Shown in pieces: positions 15,817 to 24,801 of a DNA stretch of 64,000 bases. The stretch is from JBBDSH01 sp040905045 (GTDB taxonomy: Bacteria > Pseudomonadota > Gammaproteobacteria > Eutrophobiales > Eutrophobiaceae). A model generated the notes under the pieces. The model was not told where the DNA came from and did no database searches. It worked only from the letters and a program-made list of their open reading frames with translations. Position 1 is the first letter of the stretch. Each line of letters starts with the position of its first letter. The translations under genes were made by a program, and so were the position numbers. The stretch is from positions 1 to 64,000 of the forward strand of contig JBBDSH010000071.1 in the NCBI GenBank assembly GCA_040905045.1. Reading direction: 5' to 3'.

Positions 15817-17742
15817 TTAATCCCAGGGTTCGCGGGTATAAATCAGATCATCCGAGCCGCGGTAAATGCCGAAACTGGCGCGGCCGGCGGGGTTGTTGTC
15901 GTGACTGCCGTCATCATCCCAGTCGTATTGCAGCCAGGGGTCATCGGAACCGCCGGAACCGCTGTCCACATCAAGCTTGATCTCGATATCCACGAAACCG
16001 GTATTGCCGTCACCAGGCGCACTGAAGGTAATGTCATCCTCGCCCGAGGTCACGGCCGGCGGCCCCGAAGTAATTTGTGTAGTCCCCGCCCCGATGGTCA
16101 TGACGGAATCTCCGGGTTGCGGCGTACCACCGGAGGTTTCCGGATTAGTCAGAAGAATGTCACCGTCCAGGTCTTCTATCGCCGTACAACTGTCGTCGGC
16201 GTTGGGGATGAAACCGGTACCGTCATAGTATTCGACCCGGAGAGGGACATTAACGTCCAGCAATTCGGAACCGCCGGCATTAACAAGAACCATCCGCCCC
16301 CAGCGCTGTTCAGGGGAGACATCAAAATCCATAGCACCGCTATCGGGAACGCGCACCGGGTTAAGACTATTGCCCGCACCGTCACCGTAGACCACATCGT
16401 CTTCATCGATGACGTTGATGGTCAGACTGATTTCGGCTTCGAAGGGCGCTTCAGGGGCATTGCGAAAAAAGGTCAGGCCGCCGCCGTCACTGAAGGTCAG
16501 CGTACCGATCCCGCTTCCCTGATCCTGCACCGTCGGATCGGGGGCCGGTACCAGTGCCGTATCCAGATTGGCCGGCGCGTAGGTCTTGTCGCCGTCCGCG
16601 GCCAATTTGGCCTCGGTCAATTTGAAAAAGTCACCAGTATAATTCTGCGTGGTCGTACCGCCCGCAGCACGGGCCGTGACAGTCAGGACCGGCGCGATGT
16701 TGTAGGTGAAGGGTTCGCCGATATACGTATAGCCGTTGCTGCCGGCCGTACAGGCGGTGCCGAATTCGGGTATATTCTGCGTCACCTCGAAATCGAACGG
16801 GATAAATCGGCCGATATTGCCACTGGATCCAGAAACACTAACACCGGGACTATTGAGATAATCAGTCACTTCCGCATTCAGTGACATACTGCCAACCTCG
16901 GCATAAGCGAAGTCATTCTGCATTGTGGCGCCATCGCTGTATTCACCGGCGTCAATGTTACCGCCGCTGAATTCACCAAGGACTCCACCGATCCCGGCTG
17001 CCGGTGTCTGTAGTTGAGCCGTCACACTGGTATTCCAGGCAAACGCCGGTGTCTGCCCATTATCGGTAACGTCGGCACCATTGTCCGGCAGGCCATCATC
17101 ATCGGTATCGTCCGCGGCGGACCATAAATAAGCGCTCACGGTGGCTTCAAAAGCCGAGCCCGTAGCGGTAAATATATCGCCATCCGGCGTTGTCTCCCCT
17201 GGGTTTGCCACCCCGTCAGCCATAATATCGGTGAAACCAAGGGCAAATGGCCGTACGGTCAGCACAGCACTGATCCCGGTTATATCGGGAGCAGCCGGAC
17301 GCGTATCCGAGTCATCCAGAAGATTCAGTTGATATTTACCTGCATCAAAGGTATCCAGAGCCGGATTTGAAATGCCCTCGACGAAGTTCAGGGTCAGATT
17401 ACTGGCGCCCGGCTGGGCATCAGGGAGTTGCGAACCATTGATTTCCGGCGCCAGGCCGCCCGGATCGTCGGCATCGCGTGACAGCCAGGCCTTGAGGGCC
17501 TTGTTGCCCTCGTATTCCTCTATAACTTCACAAACTCCGTCATCGTCACAACATGCCCTGACACCAAGAACCTGGGGACGGCCCGCCACCTGCAGCGGGT
17601 CTTCATCGATATCGAAATAAGGATCGCCGACAGGACATTTTATAGGGGGGGCGCCACCACCGGGTGGGCCGCCACCGGGAGGGCCCTGAGCCGGTGCGGC
17701 TGACGTTATCATCAGCAAAAACAGTAAAATTGTCCTTTTCAT
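15817..17742 (-). CDS. mshQ: MshQ-like secreted adhesin (DUF6701 domain)
   Basis: This 641-residue exported protein has a signal peptide (MKRTILLFLLMITSAAPAQG), a Pro/Gly-rich stretch, and a long beta-rich region matching the DUF6701 part of MshQ (GRFIPFDFEVTQNIPEFGTAC near the middle, and the C-terminal AGRASFGIYRGSDDLIY). MshQ proteins are large surface or tip components of the pilus. It is shorter than Vibrio MshQ, carrying only the C-terminal domain. In Vibrio the gene follows mshP; here it precedes mshI, at the other end of the cluster. It is 55 nt from the restriction gene res and may have its own promoter. Confidence 0.8.
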   Translation of the reverse strand: MKRTILLFLLMITSAAPAQGPPGGGPPGGGAPPIKCPVGDPYFDIDEDPLQVAGRPQVLGVRACCDDDGVCEVIEEYEGNKALKAWLSRDADDPGGLAPEINGSQLPDAQPGASNLTLNFVEGISNPALDTFDAGKYQLNLLDDSDTRPAAPDITGISAVLTVRPFALGFTDIMADGVANPGETTPDGDIFTATGSAFEATVSAYLWSAADDTDDDGLPDNGADVTDNGQTPAFAWNTSVTAQLQTPAAGIGGVLGEFSGGNIDAGEYSDGATMQNDFAYAEVGSMSLNAEVTDYLNSPGVSVSGSSGNIGRFIPFDFEVTQNIPEFGTACTAGSNGYTYIGEPFTYNIAPVLTVTARAAGGTTTQNYTGDFFKLTEAKLAADGDKTYAPANLDTALVPAPDPTVQDQGSGIGTLTFSDGGGLTFFRNAPEAPFEAEISLTINVIDEDDVVYGDGAGNSLNPVRVPDSGAMDFDVSPEQRWGRMVLVNAGGSELLDVNVPLRVEYYDGTGFIPNADDSCTAIEDLDGDILLTNPETSGGTPQPGDSVMTIGAGTTQITSGPPAVTSGEDDITFSAPGDGNTGFVDIEIKLDVDSGSGGSDDPWLQYDWDDDGSHDNNPAGRASFGIYRGSDDLIYTREPWD

Positions 17743-17797
17743 ACGGCCATTCTATCAGTGTGATCCATAGTAGACAGGGCTGATTATTCCATATCGG

Positions 17798-20482
17798 CTA
17801 TGTTAACCGGGATTCCATCCAATCCCAGCGCTTGTCCGTGATCATGACAAAATCGCATTGGCCGCCGGACAGTTCAGCCCATAGTTCACCGATCTCACGA
17901 TCATCCCTGGCGCTTTCCCAGGCATTGGCGCCTTTGTATTCCACGATCAGGATTTTCCCGTCCGGCAGACGGCAGATGAAATCCGGATAAAAACGGCCGT
18001 CGGCCTTTTGCAGGTAAAAGGAGCAACCTTCGCGGCGAACCAGGTTGCGTACCCAGAAATCGATCCGGCCCTGTTGGGCGAGCTGGTCCAGACGGCAGGC
18101 ACACTCAAATTCCTCGCCGCTGTCGAAGTCGCCGATACGCCCGTAGTAGTGCCCGCGAAAATCATAATGGCCGAAACGCCCGTCATAATCCCGAACGGGC
18201 GCATAGACCTGCGGGTTGAATTCGAAGGCATAAGCAGCGTCGACTGCAACCCGTGCTTCCCTGTCCTCGCCAAACAACGTCTCCTGATAGGCCTGCCGTA
18301 CCGCCTCGCCGTGCAGATCCCGGATTTGTTTTTCTATCAGCCCCCGAAGCTGGAATTTCTGCTGATTGGCCCGCGCCAGATTGAAATCGGACAAGTCGAG
18401 CAACTTTTGCAGCCAGCCTAGGACAAAAGCCTGTTTGTTTGCATGAGTGACACTGGGATCGGGGATATTCCGGCACAACCAGGCGGCCAGCTTGACCTCA
18501 TCCCAGTGTTCCGGTTTGTAGACCAGACCCAAATCACGCTGCAAGTCGGTAATGAAACGCGTTACCACATGACCTTGCTCGGTGACATCGATCTCACCCC
18601 CTTCGCCGGCACGCCACGCAGCGTTCAGCGCTGAAATATCGTCCTTGCTCGGCCCGGCATCATAAACATTCAGCTCCCAGGGGTAATCCAGGAGTTCCGG
18701 ATCGTCGAAAAGCTGCAATTCGCCCTGCATATACAAGGACAGTTGCGGCACGCGCAGCACCTCTCCAAGTTCGGCCGGCGTATGGAAGAATTCAATGGCC
18801 GTGGTACGGCTGGTCTCGGCCGCCTGAACAAAGGATTGCCGATCATGGCTGTCACTGATCACCGCCGTCACGGCCTCGGCCTCATCTTCCGCCAACGGCT
18901 GATTGATGGTCAGGGTATTGCTGGACGCGTCCCAGCCCACCTTGTCGCGTATCGCCCTGGGTACGCGGCGCAGGTTCGGTTTGCTTTTAAGACTGATCGG
19001 AACGGTGTTGAAGACCACCTGTCCCGGATTGCCCTGCAGATCCAGGCCTGCCTGCGCCTCCTCAATCGCCTTGACGAATTCGGCGGCGTCACGGCGCTCG
19101 AAGCCCGCACCTTCAACGAGACGATCCCGCAGCAGGCCGGCCGTTTCGGCGAAATTACGCGAGACGACGAAGGCGTAGGACTGGTTCAGGGCCTCGGCCT
19201 GCCTGTGACGCGCCTGCGGCTGACGCAGAATCCGGCCCAGCAATTGTTCGACGGCGGTGGCCGACTGCAACGACGCCATGCTGACGAGGATATAGGCCGC
19301 AGGGCAGTCCCAGCCCTCGGCCAGCGCCCGCTGGGTGATCACGAACTTCACCGGACAGTCAGGATCGGCAATGCCTTCACGATAGTCACTGTCGATTTTT
19401 TCCAGACCGCGTTCCTCGCCCGTGGCAACGACGATTTCATCACCGGGGATGCGATGATTGTCAATGAGTTCCTGTTTTACGCGTTCAACATCCAGTGTCT
19501 CCACGCCGCTGCGCCGGGCTTCAGCCTGAATCAGCACAACGGGACGCAGATACGAAGCGCCCTGTCGGCGTTCGCTGTCGGCCAGGTTCTGCAATTCGGA
19601 ACGCCGGGCAATGGCATCGGTCAGGCATTGCTGCCAATCCGGCTCGGTTTCCAGCCGGATCGGCAGCTTGATCATCTCCTCGGCCTTGAGTTCCGCCGCC
19701 GATACACTGTGAAGGACATTCGAGGGGGTACGTTCCAGATCCGGTGTCGCGGTCAGTTCCATGATGCCGCCGGGCCGGAACCTGGCCAATGTATCGAAGC
19801 CGAGTTCGGTACGATTATTGTGCGCTTCATCAACGATCACGAACGGGCGGCGCAGACGCAGTACGTTGGCAAGCGAATACGGAACACTGCCGTCACCGTT
19901 ACCAGTCAGCAGTTCACCGCGCTGGGTCGCGGAGAGGTGCTCGAAATGCTGCATCAACGCGCCGTTGGATTCATAGACCTTGCGGCATTCCTCGTTTTCC
20001 ACCTGAAACGCCTGGCGGGTGGCGACGATAACCGTGGTCGAGGAATCCAGGGTGGCGCGGGTCACGCTCTTCGCTTCCTCCAGATCCAGCACGTTGATCG
20101 GCCCGGCCTCGCGCAGTGCCGCATGGTAAGGGTGATTGCGATCCTTCAACGCGCGCAGGGTCTGTTCGCGGATGGGATTGGAAGGTACCAGCCACAGGAT
20201 CACACTGTGCTCGGTGCGCAACAACTGGGTATTGACCAGTTGCACGGCCTTGGCGGCAAGCCATGTCTTACCGCCGCCGGTGGGCACCCGCAGACAGAAA
20301 TACGGCATGGCCTCGTCAAAATTCGGCAACGGTCGGAATTCCAGACCCCGGTTCCAGAGTTTCAGGGTGGTCTGGTAGAAAGCGGTATTGGCGTCCTGTA
20401 AATCATGACAGGTACGGAAGTATTGCTCGACACTGTCGAGTACCTGCTGCTGATAATTCCTGGGCGCAAAGGCGGTGGTCAT
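17798..20482 (-). CDS. res: Type III-like restriction endonuclease subunit (SF2 helicase plus nuclease)
   Basis: This protein of about 894 residues has an SF2 helicase core (RVPTGGGKTWL at ~69-78, VDEAHNN at ~220, TATPD at ~247; helicase motif VI LGRILRQPQAR in the middle) and a C-terminal PD-(D/E)xK nuclease (YPDF...EYKG in the last 65 residues). Type III Res subunits translocate with Mod and cut DNA between two head-to-head sites. Starts: ATG at 20482, with a GTG at 20491 that would overlap the 71-residue gene by 4 nt. It is the last gene of a four-gene minus-strand operon whose first gene is mod. Confidence 0.9.
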   Translation of the reverse strand: MTTAFAPRNYQQQVLDSVEQYFRTCHDLQDANTAFYQTTLKLWNRGLEFRPLPNFDEAMPYFCLRVPTGGGKTWLAAKAVQLVNTQLLRTEHSVILWLVPSNPIREQTLRALKDRNHPYHAALREAGPINVLDLEEAKSVTRATLDSSTTVIVATRQAFQVENEECRKVYESNGALMQHFEHLSATQRGELLTGNGDGSVPYSLANVLRLRRPFVIVDEAHNNRTELGFDTLARFRPGGIMELTATPDLERTPSNVLHSVSAAELKAEEMIKLPIRLETEPDWQQCLTDAIARRSELQNLADSERRQGASYLRPVVLIQAEARRSGVETLDVERVKQELIDNHRIPGDEIVVATGEERGLEKIDSDYREGIADPDCPVKFVITQRALAEGWDCPAAYILVSMASLQSATAVEQLLGRILRQPQARHRQAEALNQSYAFVVSRNFAETAGLLRDRLVEGAGFERRDAAEFVKAIEEAQAGLDLQGNPGQVVFNTVPISLKSKPNLRRVPRAIRDKVGWDASSNTLTINQPLAEDEAEAVTAVISDSHDRQSFVQAAETSRTTAIEFFHTPAELGEVLRVPQLSLYMQGELQLFDDPELLDYPWELNVYDAGPSKDDISALNAAWRAGEGGEIDVTEQGHVVTRFITDLQRDLGLVYKPEHWDEVKLAAWLCRNIPDPSVTHANKQAFVLGWLQKLLDLSDFNLARANQQKFQLRGLIEKQIRDLHGEAVRQAYQETLFGEDREARVAVDAAYAFEFNPQVYAPVRDYDGRFGHYDFRGHYYGRIGDFDSGEEFECACRLDQLAQQGRIDFWVRNLVRREGCSFYLQKADGRFYPDFICRLPDGKILIVEYKGANAWESARDDREIGELWAELSGGQCDFVMITDKRWDWMESRLT

Positions 20483-20487
20483 CACAA

Positions 20488-20703
20488 TCACTCGCCGCGA
20501 TACGGTTCCGTTTCATCGCGGACAGTCGCCGGAGCCGCACTGTCTTCCGGTTGCAGATATTCAACCCGGTTGTTGCGCCAGATGACGACGCCGGTGCCGG
20601 TCCTGCGTGCGAGATCGCGCGCGCGCCGCGCCGCGCGGCGAAGCGCCGCCAGTGAACCGCGCAGATCGGGGTCACGGGCCTCTTCTATGGATGGTTTGGT
20701 CAT
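20488..20703 (-). CDS. Small basic protein, possible antitoxin or partner of the zeta-like kinase
   Basis: This 71-residue protein has a very Arg/Ala-rich helix (LRGSLAALRRAARRARDLAR), then a beta hairpin (TGVVIWRNNRVEYL) and an acidic tail. Similar small proteins occur next to zeta-toxin-like genes in proteobacteria; that is from memory of the pattern, not a search. Its ATG overlaps the zeta-like stop (ATGA), and it ends 5 nt before the res ATG. Antitoxins usually precede toxins, so the order here is reversed if this is a toxin-antitoxin pair. The function is unknown. Confidence 0.6.
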   Translation of the reverse strand: MTKPSIEEARDPDLRGSLAALRRAARRARDLARRTGTGVVIWRNNRVEYLQPEDSAAPATVRDETEPYRGE

Positions 20704-21224
20704 GGTTTTTCGCTCCATTCCAGTGCGATCGGTTCCTCGCCCGAATTGTCGTACCGGACCCAGGCATCGACGCGGGGCGCGTAGAGCCGCTCGAAATTAT
20801 TCAGACCGGCGGCGAATCGGCGCCGAATCACGTCCTCGGGCACATCATGGCCGCCCTGCCTGACGCGATGCCTGACCCGGGCGATGGCCTCGTCCGGGCT
20901 GAACAGTTGCAGGAAAATCAGCTTAACCCGGTAGCCGCCGTGTTGCCATCGCTCAATCAGCCGCAAGTAACCGCGTCCCGCCAGCGTGGATTCCACGGCA
21001 AAACTGTGCCCCGCCCGGAAATGCCGGGCCATCTCTTCCAGCATGAGCCGGCCCGCCCGAATTGCGGCGCTTGACGGAGCCAGCGGCGCCAGACCGGCGG
21101 CGATCAAATCAGCATTGACGAAGACCGGACAGTCCGCCTCATGCGGCAGAAATTCCTCCGCGAACGTCGTCTTGCCCGCGCCGTTCGGGCCGCCAATGAT
21201 GATAACGCGCGGACCGGACGTCAT
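20700..21224 (-). CDS. Zeta-toxin/AAA family nucleotide kinase-like protein
   Basis: This 174-residue protein has a P-loop (GPNGAGKT at 12-19), an Asn-Ala-Asp-Leu-Ile segment (FVNADLIAAGLAP), an ES-containing lid region (FAVESTLAGRGY) and LFSPDEAIARVRHRV, all typical of the zeta-toxin-like P-loop proteins (COG4185 type). Relatives in toxin-antitoxin systems phosphorylate UDP-sugars of cell-wall synthesis; whether this one does is unknown. It lies 3 nt after mod and overlaps the small gene, so it is built into the restriction operon. It lacks the long C-terminal region of PezT/Zeta toxins. Confidence 0.8.
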   Translation of the reverse strand: MTSGPRVIIIGGPNGAGKTTFAEEFLPHEADCPVFVNADLIAAGLAPLAPSSAAIRAGRLMLEEMARHFRAGHSFAVESTLAGRGYLRLIERWQHGGYRVKLIFLQLFSPDEAIARVRHRVRQGGHDVPEDVIRRRFAAGLNNFERLYAPRVDAWVRYDNSGEEPIALEWSEKP

Positions 21225-21227
21225 GTT

Positions 21228-22883
21228 TCAAACATTGAGGGCGTAGGGGGTCTGCTTGAAGGTGATCCCCTCGCGCTTGAGCCAGGTGCTGCCGCGGCAG
21301 GCGGCGGCGTAGACGACCTTGGGCCCGTCATGCGGCGGCAATGCCTCATAAACCGGCCGGGTCAATACGTTGCCGCCGTCCACCGAACGATCCTTCAGAA
21401 TGCCGTTGAAGAGCAGATACACGGCCCGGCCCTGGTGTACGCCCAGCAGCGGCGAGGACGCGGCCTTACCCTTTCGCCTGCCGGATCGAAGCGGGGCGGT
21501 GAAACCGCTGCCGGTTTCCAGGAACCAGACGAACTCCGCCAGTTGATCAAATCCGACATCCGGCCGGATTTGTCCATCGGCGGCGAACAGCGGCTCGTCC
21601 GACAACCGGCAGAACCGGAAACCGCCGCCCAGCCCCTCGACCTGCTTGTCCCTGGCAGTGGTATAGCCCTCGCAGACACGGCGCATGCGCTCGGCGGTCA
21701 CATCTCGGGCAATGCCCTCGTCCATCTCCACCATAATGAAGCGGCGGCTGCCGCCGTCCTCGGTGTTCTGTTTCAGCACGGCATGACCGGTGGTGCCGGA
21801 ACCGGCGAAGGAGTCGAGGATGAGTGAATCCTTGTCAGTGGCGATTTGAAGTATGCGCTGAATCAGACGCGACGGTTTCGGGGTAATGAAAACATCAGCC
21901 GAGGTTTCGAAGTCGATCAACTCAATCAGTTCTTTCTTGGCTTCCTGGGTATGGCCGACGTCTTTATAGAACCATATTGTCTGTGGCACCCGACCTTCCT
22001 TTACCTCAGTACGAAATCGCTTCAACTGTGGAATAGAATTTCCCTTTTTGCCCCACCAAATTCGGTTATCTTTATCATATTCTTTAAAAAGCTCCTTAGA
22101 TATCGTCCAATATCTGCCTTTAGGCGGGGCGTCAATAATTCTTCCAGATGGCGCAACAACAGAATATGTTCCAGCCGAATACGGATTTCTAGCAGAAAGA
22201 TCACTAGTCTTCCAGGGGCCACGTGGATCATTGTCAGGGTTTTTATAAGCCGCATCCTGTTCTTCACTTCGTTTCAGTGGATTTGGTATCCATTCTTCAG
22301 AATTTGCCGCATATACGACTAAATAATCATGGTCTTCAGAAAAATGACGAGCCGAATTTTTAGGTGAATAAACCTTTTGCCAAAGAATGGTGTTAATAAA
22401 ATTTCTTACTCCGAATATCTCATCCATCAATAGCCGAAGATTAGCAACTTCATTATCATCAATGGAAACAAAGATCGCCCCATCCTCACGCAGAAACTGC
22501 TTCAACAGCACCAGCCGCGGATACATCATGCACAGCCAGCGGTCGTGACGGTCCAGTGTCTCACCTTCCTTGCCGACCACTTCACCCAGCCACTTGCGGA
22601 TCTCGGGGCTGTTGACGTTGTCGTTGTATACCCAGCCCTCATTGCCGGTGTTGTAGGGCGGATCGATGTAGATGCATTTCACTTTCCCGGCGTAGCGCGG
22701 CAGCAGGGCCTTGAGGGCCAGCAGGTTGTCGCCGTGGACGATGAGATTGCCGTCGTCGTCACCGGATTCAGGGTTTGTAGGTGAGGGATGAGAGTGTTCG
22801 GTGACCGGTTCCAGGAGGCGGAACGGGACGTCCTTGTGGTGCCTGATGACGGCCTCTTTACCTATCCAGTTGAGTGTCGGCAT
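21228..22883 (-). CDS. mod: Type III-like DNA adenine methyltransferase (Mod)
   Basis: This 551-residue N6-adenine methyltransferase has catalytic DPPY (74-77) before the SAM-binding motif FAGSGTTG (359-366), the beta-class order of type III Mod subunits. The region between (about residues 135-295) should hold the target-recognition domain; it is encoded by DNA visibly richer in A+T than the rest of the gene. Mod gives the operon its sequence specificity and modifies one strand. It starts 202 nt downstream of gpsA and has its own candidate promoter. Confidence 0.92.
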   Translation of the reverse strand: MPTLNWIGKEAVIRHHKDVPFRLLEPVTEHSHPSPTNPESGDDDGNLIVHGDNLLALKALLPRYAGKVKCIYIDPPYNTGNEGWVYNDNVNSPEIRKWLGEVVGKEGETLDRHDRWLCMMYPRLVLLKQFLREDGAIFVSIDDNEVANLRLLMDEIFGVRNFINTILWQKVYSPKNSARHFSEDHDYLVVYAANSEEWIPNPLKRSEEQDAAYKNPDNDPRGPWKTSDLSARNPYSAGTYSVVAPSGRIIDAPPKGRYWTISKELFKEYDKDNRIWWGKKGNSIPQLKRFRTEVKEGRVPQTIWFYKDVGHTQEAKKELIELIDFETSADVFITPKPSRLIQRILQIATDKDSLILDSFAGSGTTGHAVLKQNTEDGGSRRFIMVEMDEGIARDVTAERMRRVCEGYTTARDKQVEGLGGGFRFCRLSDEPLFAADGQIRPDVGFDQLAEFVWFLETGSGFTAPLRSGRRKGKAASSPLLGVHQGRAVYLLFNGILKDRSVDGGNVLTRPVYEALPPHDGPKVVYAAACRGSTWLKREGITFKQTPYALNV

Positions 22884-23003
22884 TCAGGTTCCGGGTCGTG
22901 ACGGTTGGTGATTCCAGGGCCGCGGGCGGCTTTCGTTCCATCCAGCAGTATCGGCAAAACATCCTGAATCAGGCAGCGTATGCCGGATGTGTGCTGACAC
23001 AGT

Positions 23004-23012
23004 AGTATACCA
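23004..23012 (-). promoter_or_regulatory. Extended -10 promoter candidate for the restriction operon
   Basis: On the minus strand TGGTATACT gives an extended -10 (TGnTATACT) about 120 nt upstream of mod. The hexamer at -35 is poor (AAACAC), which extended -10 promoters tolerate. The remaining gpsA-mod spacer (22884-23085) shows no gene on either strand. Confidence 0.4.
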
Positions 23013-23085
23013 AAAACGAACGGGGTGTGTTTTCGGTGGTTTCGAAAAACTTGCGGGCCCGTTCCGGATTACTATCGGGTGCGTG

Positions 23086-24102
23086 TCAACGAACGTCGCC
23101 CGGAGATTCCATTTTGCGTTCCCGGTTAAGCAATTCCTGCACCGCCTCCCGAGGAGCGATTTCTCCGGCAATCACCCTGTGTACCTGGATGCTGATGGGC
23201 ATGTCCACCGCATATTTGCGGGCAAGGTCATGGACAACGGCGGATGTGCGGATACCTTCCACGGCCTGTCCGATTACCCTGCGCGCCTCCTGTTCCGATT
23301 TACCTTCCGCCAGTGCCATCCCAAACCGCCGGTTACGGGACTGATCGTCCGTACAGGTCAGAACCAGATCACCGAGACCGGTCAGACCCATGAAGGTCTC
23401 CTGGCGCCCGCCCATGGCGGTACCGAGACGGATGATCTCCGCCAGGCCGCGCGTAATCAACGCCGCGCGGGTATTGGCGCCGAAGCCCAGGCCGTCGACG
23501 ATGCCGGCGGCAATGGCCATGACATTCTTGACGGCGCCGCCAACCTGTACGCCGACGACATCATCGTTGGTATAAATACGGAATACATCGCTGTGAAAAT
23601 GCTCGGCGAAATGAACGGCCGTGTCGGGATTTGACGACGCAATGGTCACCGCGGTGGGCAGGCCGGCCGCCACTTCCTTTGCAAAGGACGGGCCCGACAA
23701 GACCGCCACCGGCACCGGACCCAGGATATTTTCGACGACTTCGTGATTAAGCAGAAGAGTGTCCGGATCCAGGCCCTTGCTGGCCAGACAGAGAGAAAAA
23801 CCGGGAGATGCGGTTACGCTTTCACGGATGCGCCCGAGTACATCATGCAGTGCCTCACAGGGGACGACGACGATGATGTCCCGGACATCACCGGGCAGGG
23901 ACGATAAATCGCTTACGGGTTCCAGACTGTCCGGGAAACCAAAGCCCTGAAGATGCCGGTTGTTGCAGCGGTCCCGGCGCAGGTTATCGATATGTTCATT
24001 GTCGATATCCCAGAGATAAACAGACTTGCCGTTTCTGGCCAGCACCAGCGCCAGGGCCGTGCCCCAGGATCCGGCGCCGAGGACGAGCACAGAGCTACCC
24101 AT
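23086..24102 (-). CDS. gpsA: NAD(P)-dependent glycerol-3-phosphate dehydrogenase
   Basis: This 338-residue enzyme reduces dihydroxyacetone phosphate to sn-glycerol 3-phosphate for phospholipid synthesis. The Rossmann fingerprint GAGSWGTA (9-16), the SGPSFAKEVA segment, the GGAVKNVMAIAAGI region with the catalytic Lys, and GLTGLGDLVLTC are all present. It follows secB on the minus strand, separated by a heptad foldback. Length and start are standard. Confidence 0.97.
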   Translation of the reverse strand: MGSSVLVLGAGSWGTALALVLARNGKSVYLWDIDNEHIDNLRRDRCNNRHLQGFGFPDSLEPVSDLSSLPGDVRDIIVVVPCEALHDVLGRIRESVTASPGFSLCLASKGLDPDTLLLNHEVVENILGPVPVAVLSGPSFAKEVAAGLPTAVTIASSNPDTAVHFAEHFHSDVFRIYTNDDVVGVQVGGAVKNVMAIAAGIVDGLGFGANTRAALITRGLAEIIRLGTAMGGRQETFMGLTGLGDLVLTCTDDQSRNRRFGMALAEGKSEQEARRVIGQAVEGIRTSAVVHDLARKYAVDMPISIQVHRVIAGEIAPREAVQELLNRERKMESPGDVR

Positions 24103-24120
24103 TAATGACCCTCCAGGCCG

Positions 24121-24285
24121 GTGAGGAGTAAGGGGTAAGGGGTGAGGAGTATCATGACTTCAACTCTTAAGATAAAAAGAACTTATCCGGCATCCTTTAC
24201 ACAATAAGCGAAAGCATCTTTTTCGACCCTGAATACGTTTATAGCTGTTCTCCTCACTCCTCACTCCTCACGCCTCACTCCTCAC
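24121..24285. repeat. Paired inverted heptad arrays, locus A (secB-gpsA)
   Basis: The left arm (24121-24150) is a run of TGAGGAG/TAAGGGG units. The right arm (24250-24285) is the reverse complement type (CTCCTCA, CGCCTCA). About 100 nt of ordinary sequence lies between. The RNA could fold into a long imperfect hairpin. The arrays fill most of the space between secB and gpsA. Confidence 0.85.
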
Positions 24286-24291
24286 TGTTCA

Positions 24292-24789
24292 CTAATGGCT
24301 GGTCTTTGTATCAGTATCCTGCCCGGCTTGTTTCTGTTGCTGTTGCATATACAGGGCCTCGAAGTTTACCGGAGCCAGCAGCAACTGCGGAAATCCGCCG
24401 CGCACCACCAGGTCCGAGATCATCTCCCGGGCAAAGGGAAAGAGAATATTCGGGCAGGAAGTGCCGGTCATATGGCTGATGATCTCATCGGGGAAACCCT
24501 CGATATGAAAGATGCCGGCCTGCTGGATTTCCGCAAGGTAAACGGTTTTCCGGCTGCTGGTTACGGTCACGGTTACAGTCAGAATGACTTCGTAGTAGGA
24601 ACCGTCCAGCGCTTCGACCTCATTGGAAATATCCATGTTCACGGACGGCTGCCATTCTTCCTGGAAGATGCCGGGTGAATGCGGCGTTTCAAAGGAAATA
24701 TCCTTGATATAGACCTTGTGAATGGCAAAGCTGCCGCGGGAACCGCTGTCCGCGGCAGCGTGCCGCAGTTCTTCGTTTTCGTCCGCCAT
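24292..24789 (-). CDS. secB: Protein-export chaperone SecB
   Basis: This 165-residue cytoplasmic chaperone keeps precursors unfolded and hands them to SecA. Recognisable stretches include FAIHKVYIKDISFETPHSP, the NILFPFAREMISDLVVRGGFPQLLLAPVNFEALY core, and a Gln-rich C-terminal tail. It is 12 nt downstream of the rhodanese gene. In many gammaproteobacteria a glutaredoxin gene (grxC) lies between these two; it is absent here. Confidence 0.96.
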   Translation of the reverse strand: MADENEELRHAAADSGSRGSFAIHKVYIKDISFETPHSPGIFQEEWQPSVNMDISNEVEALDGSYYEVILTVTVTVTSSRKTVYLAEIQQAGIFHIEGFPDEIISHMTGTSCPNILFPFAREMISDLVVRGGFPQLLLAPVNFEALYMQQQQKQAGQDTDTKTSH

Positions 24790-24801
24790 GTTTCGTATAC
24801 C

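Noticed and set aside
18743..20401. A 552-codon open frame on the plus strand, antisense to res
   Set aside because: The res frame has clear helicase and nuclease motifs. The antisense frame has none and is explained by GC-rich third positions.
22884..23171. A 95-codon minus-strand frame between mod and gpsA as a possible small gene
   Set aside because: It overlaps the 3' end of gpsA, has no ribosome-binding site, and contains the likely mod promoter.
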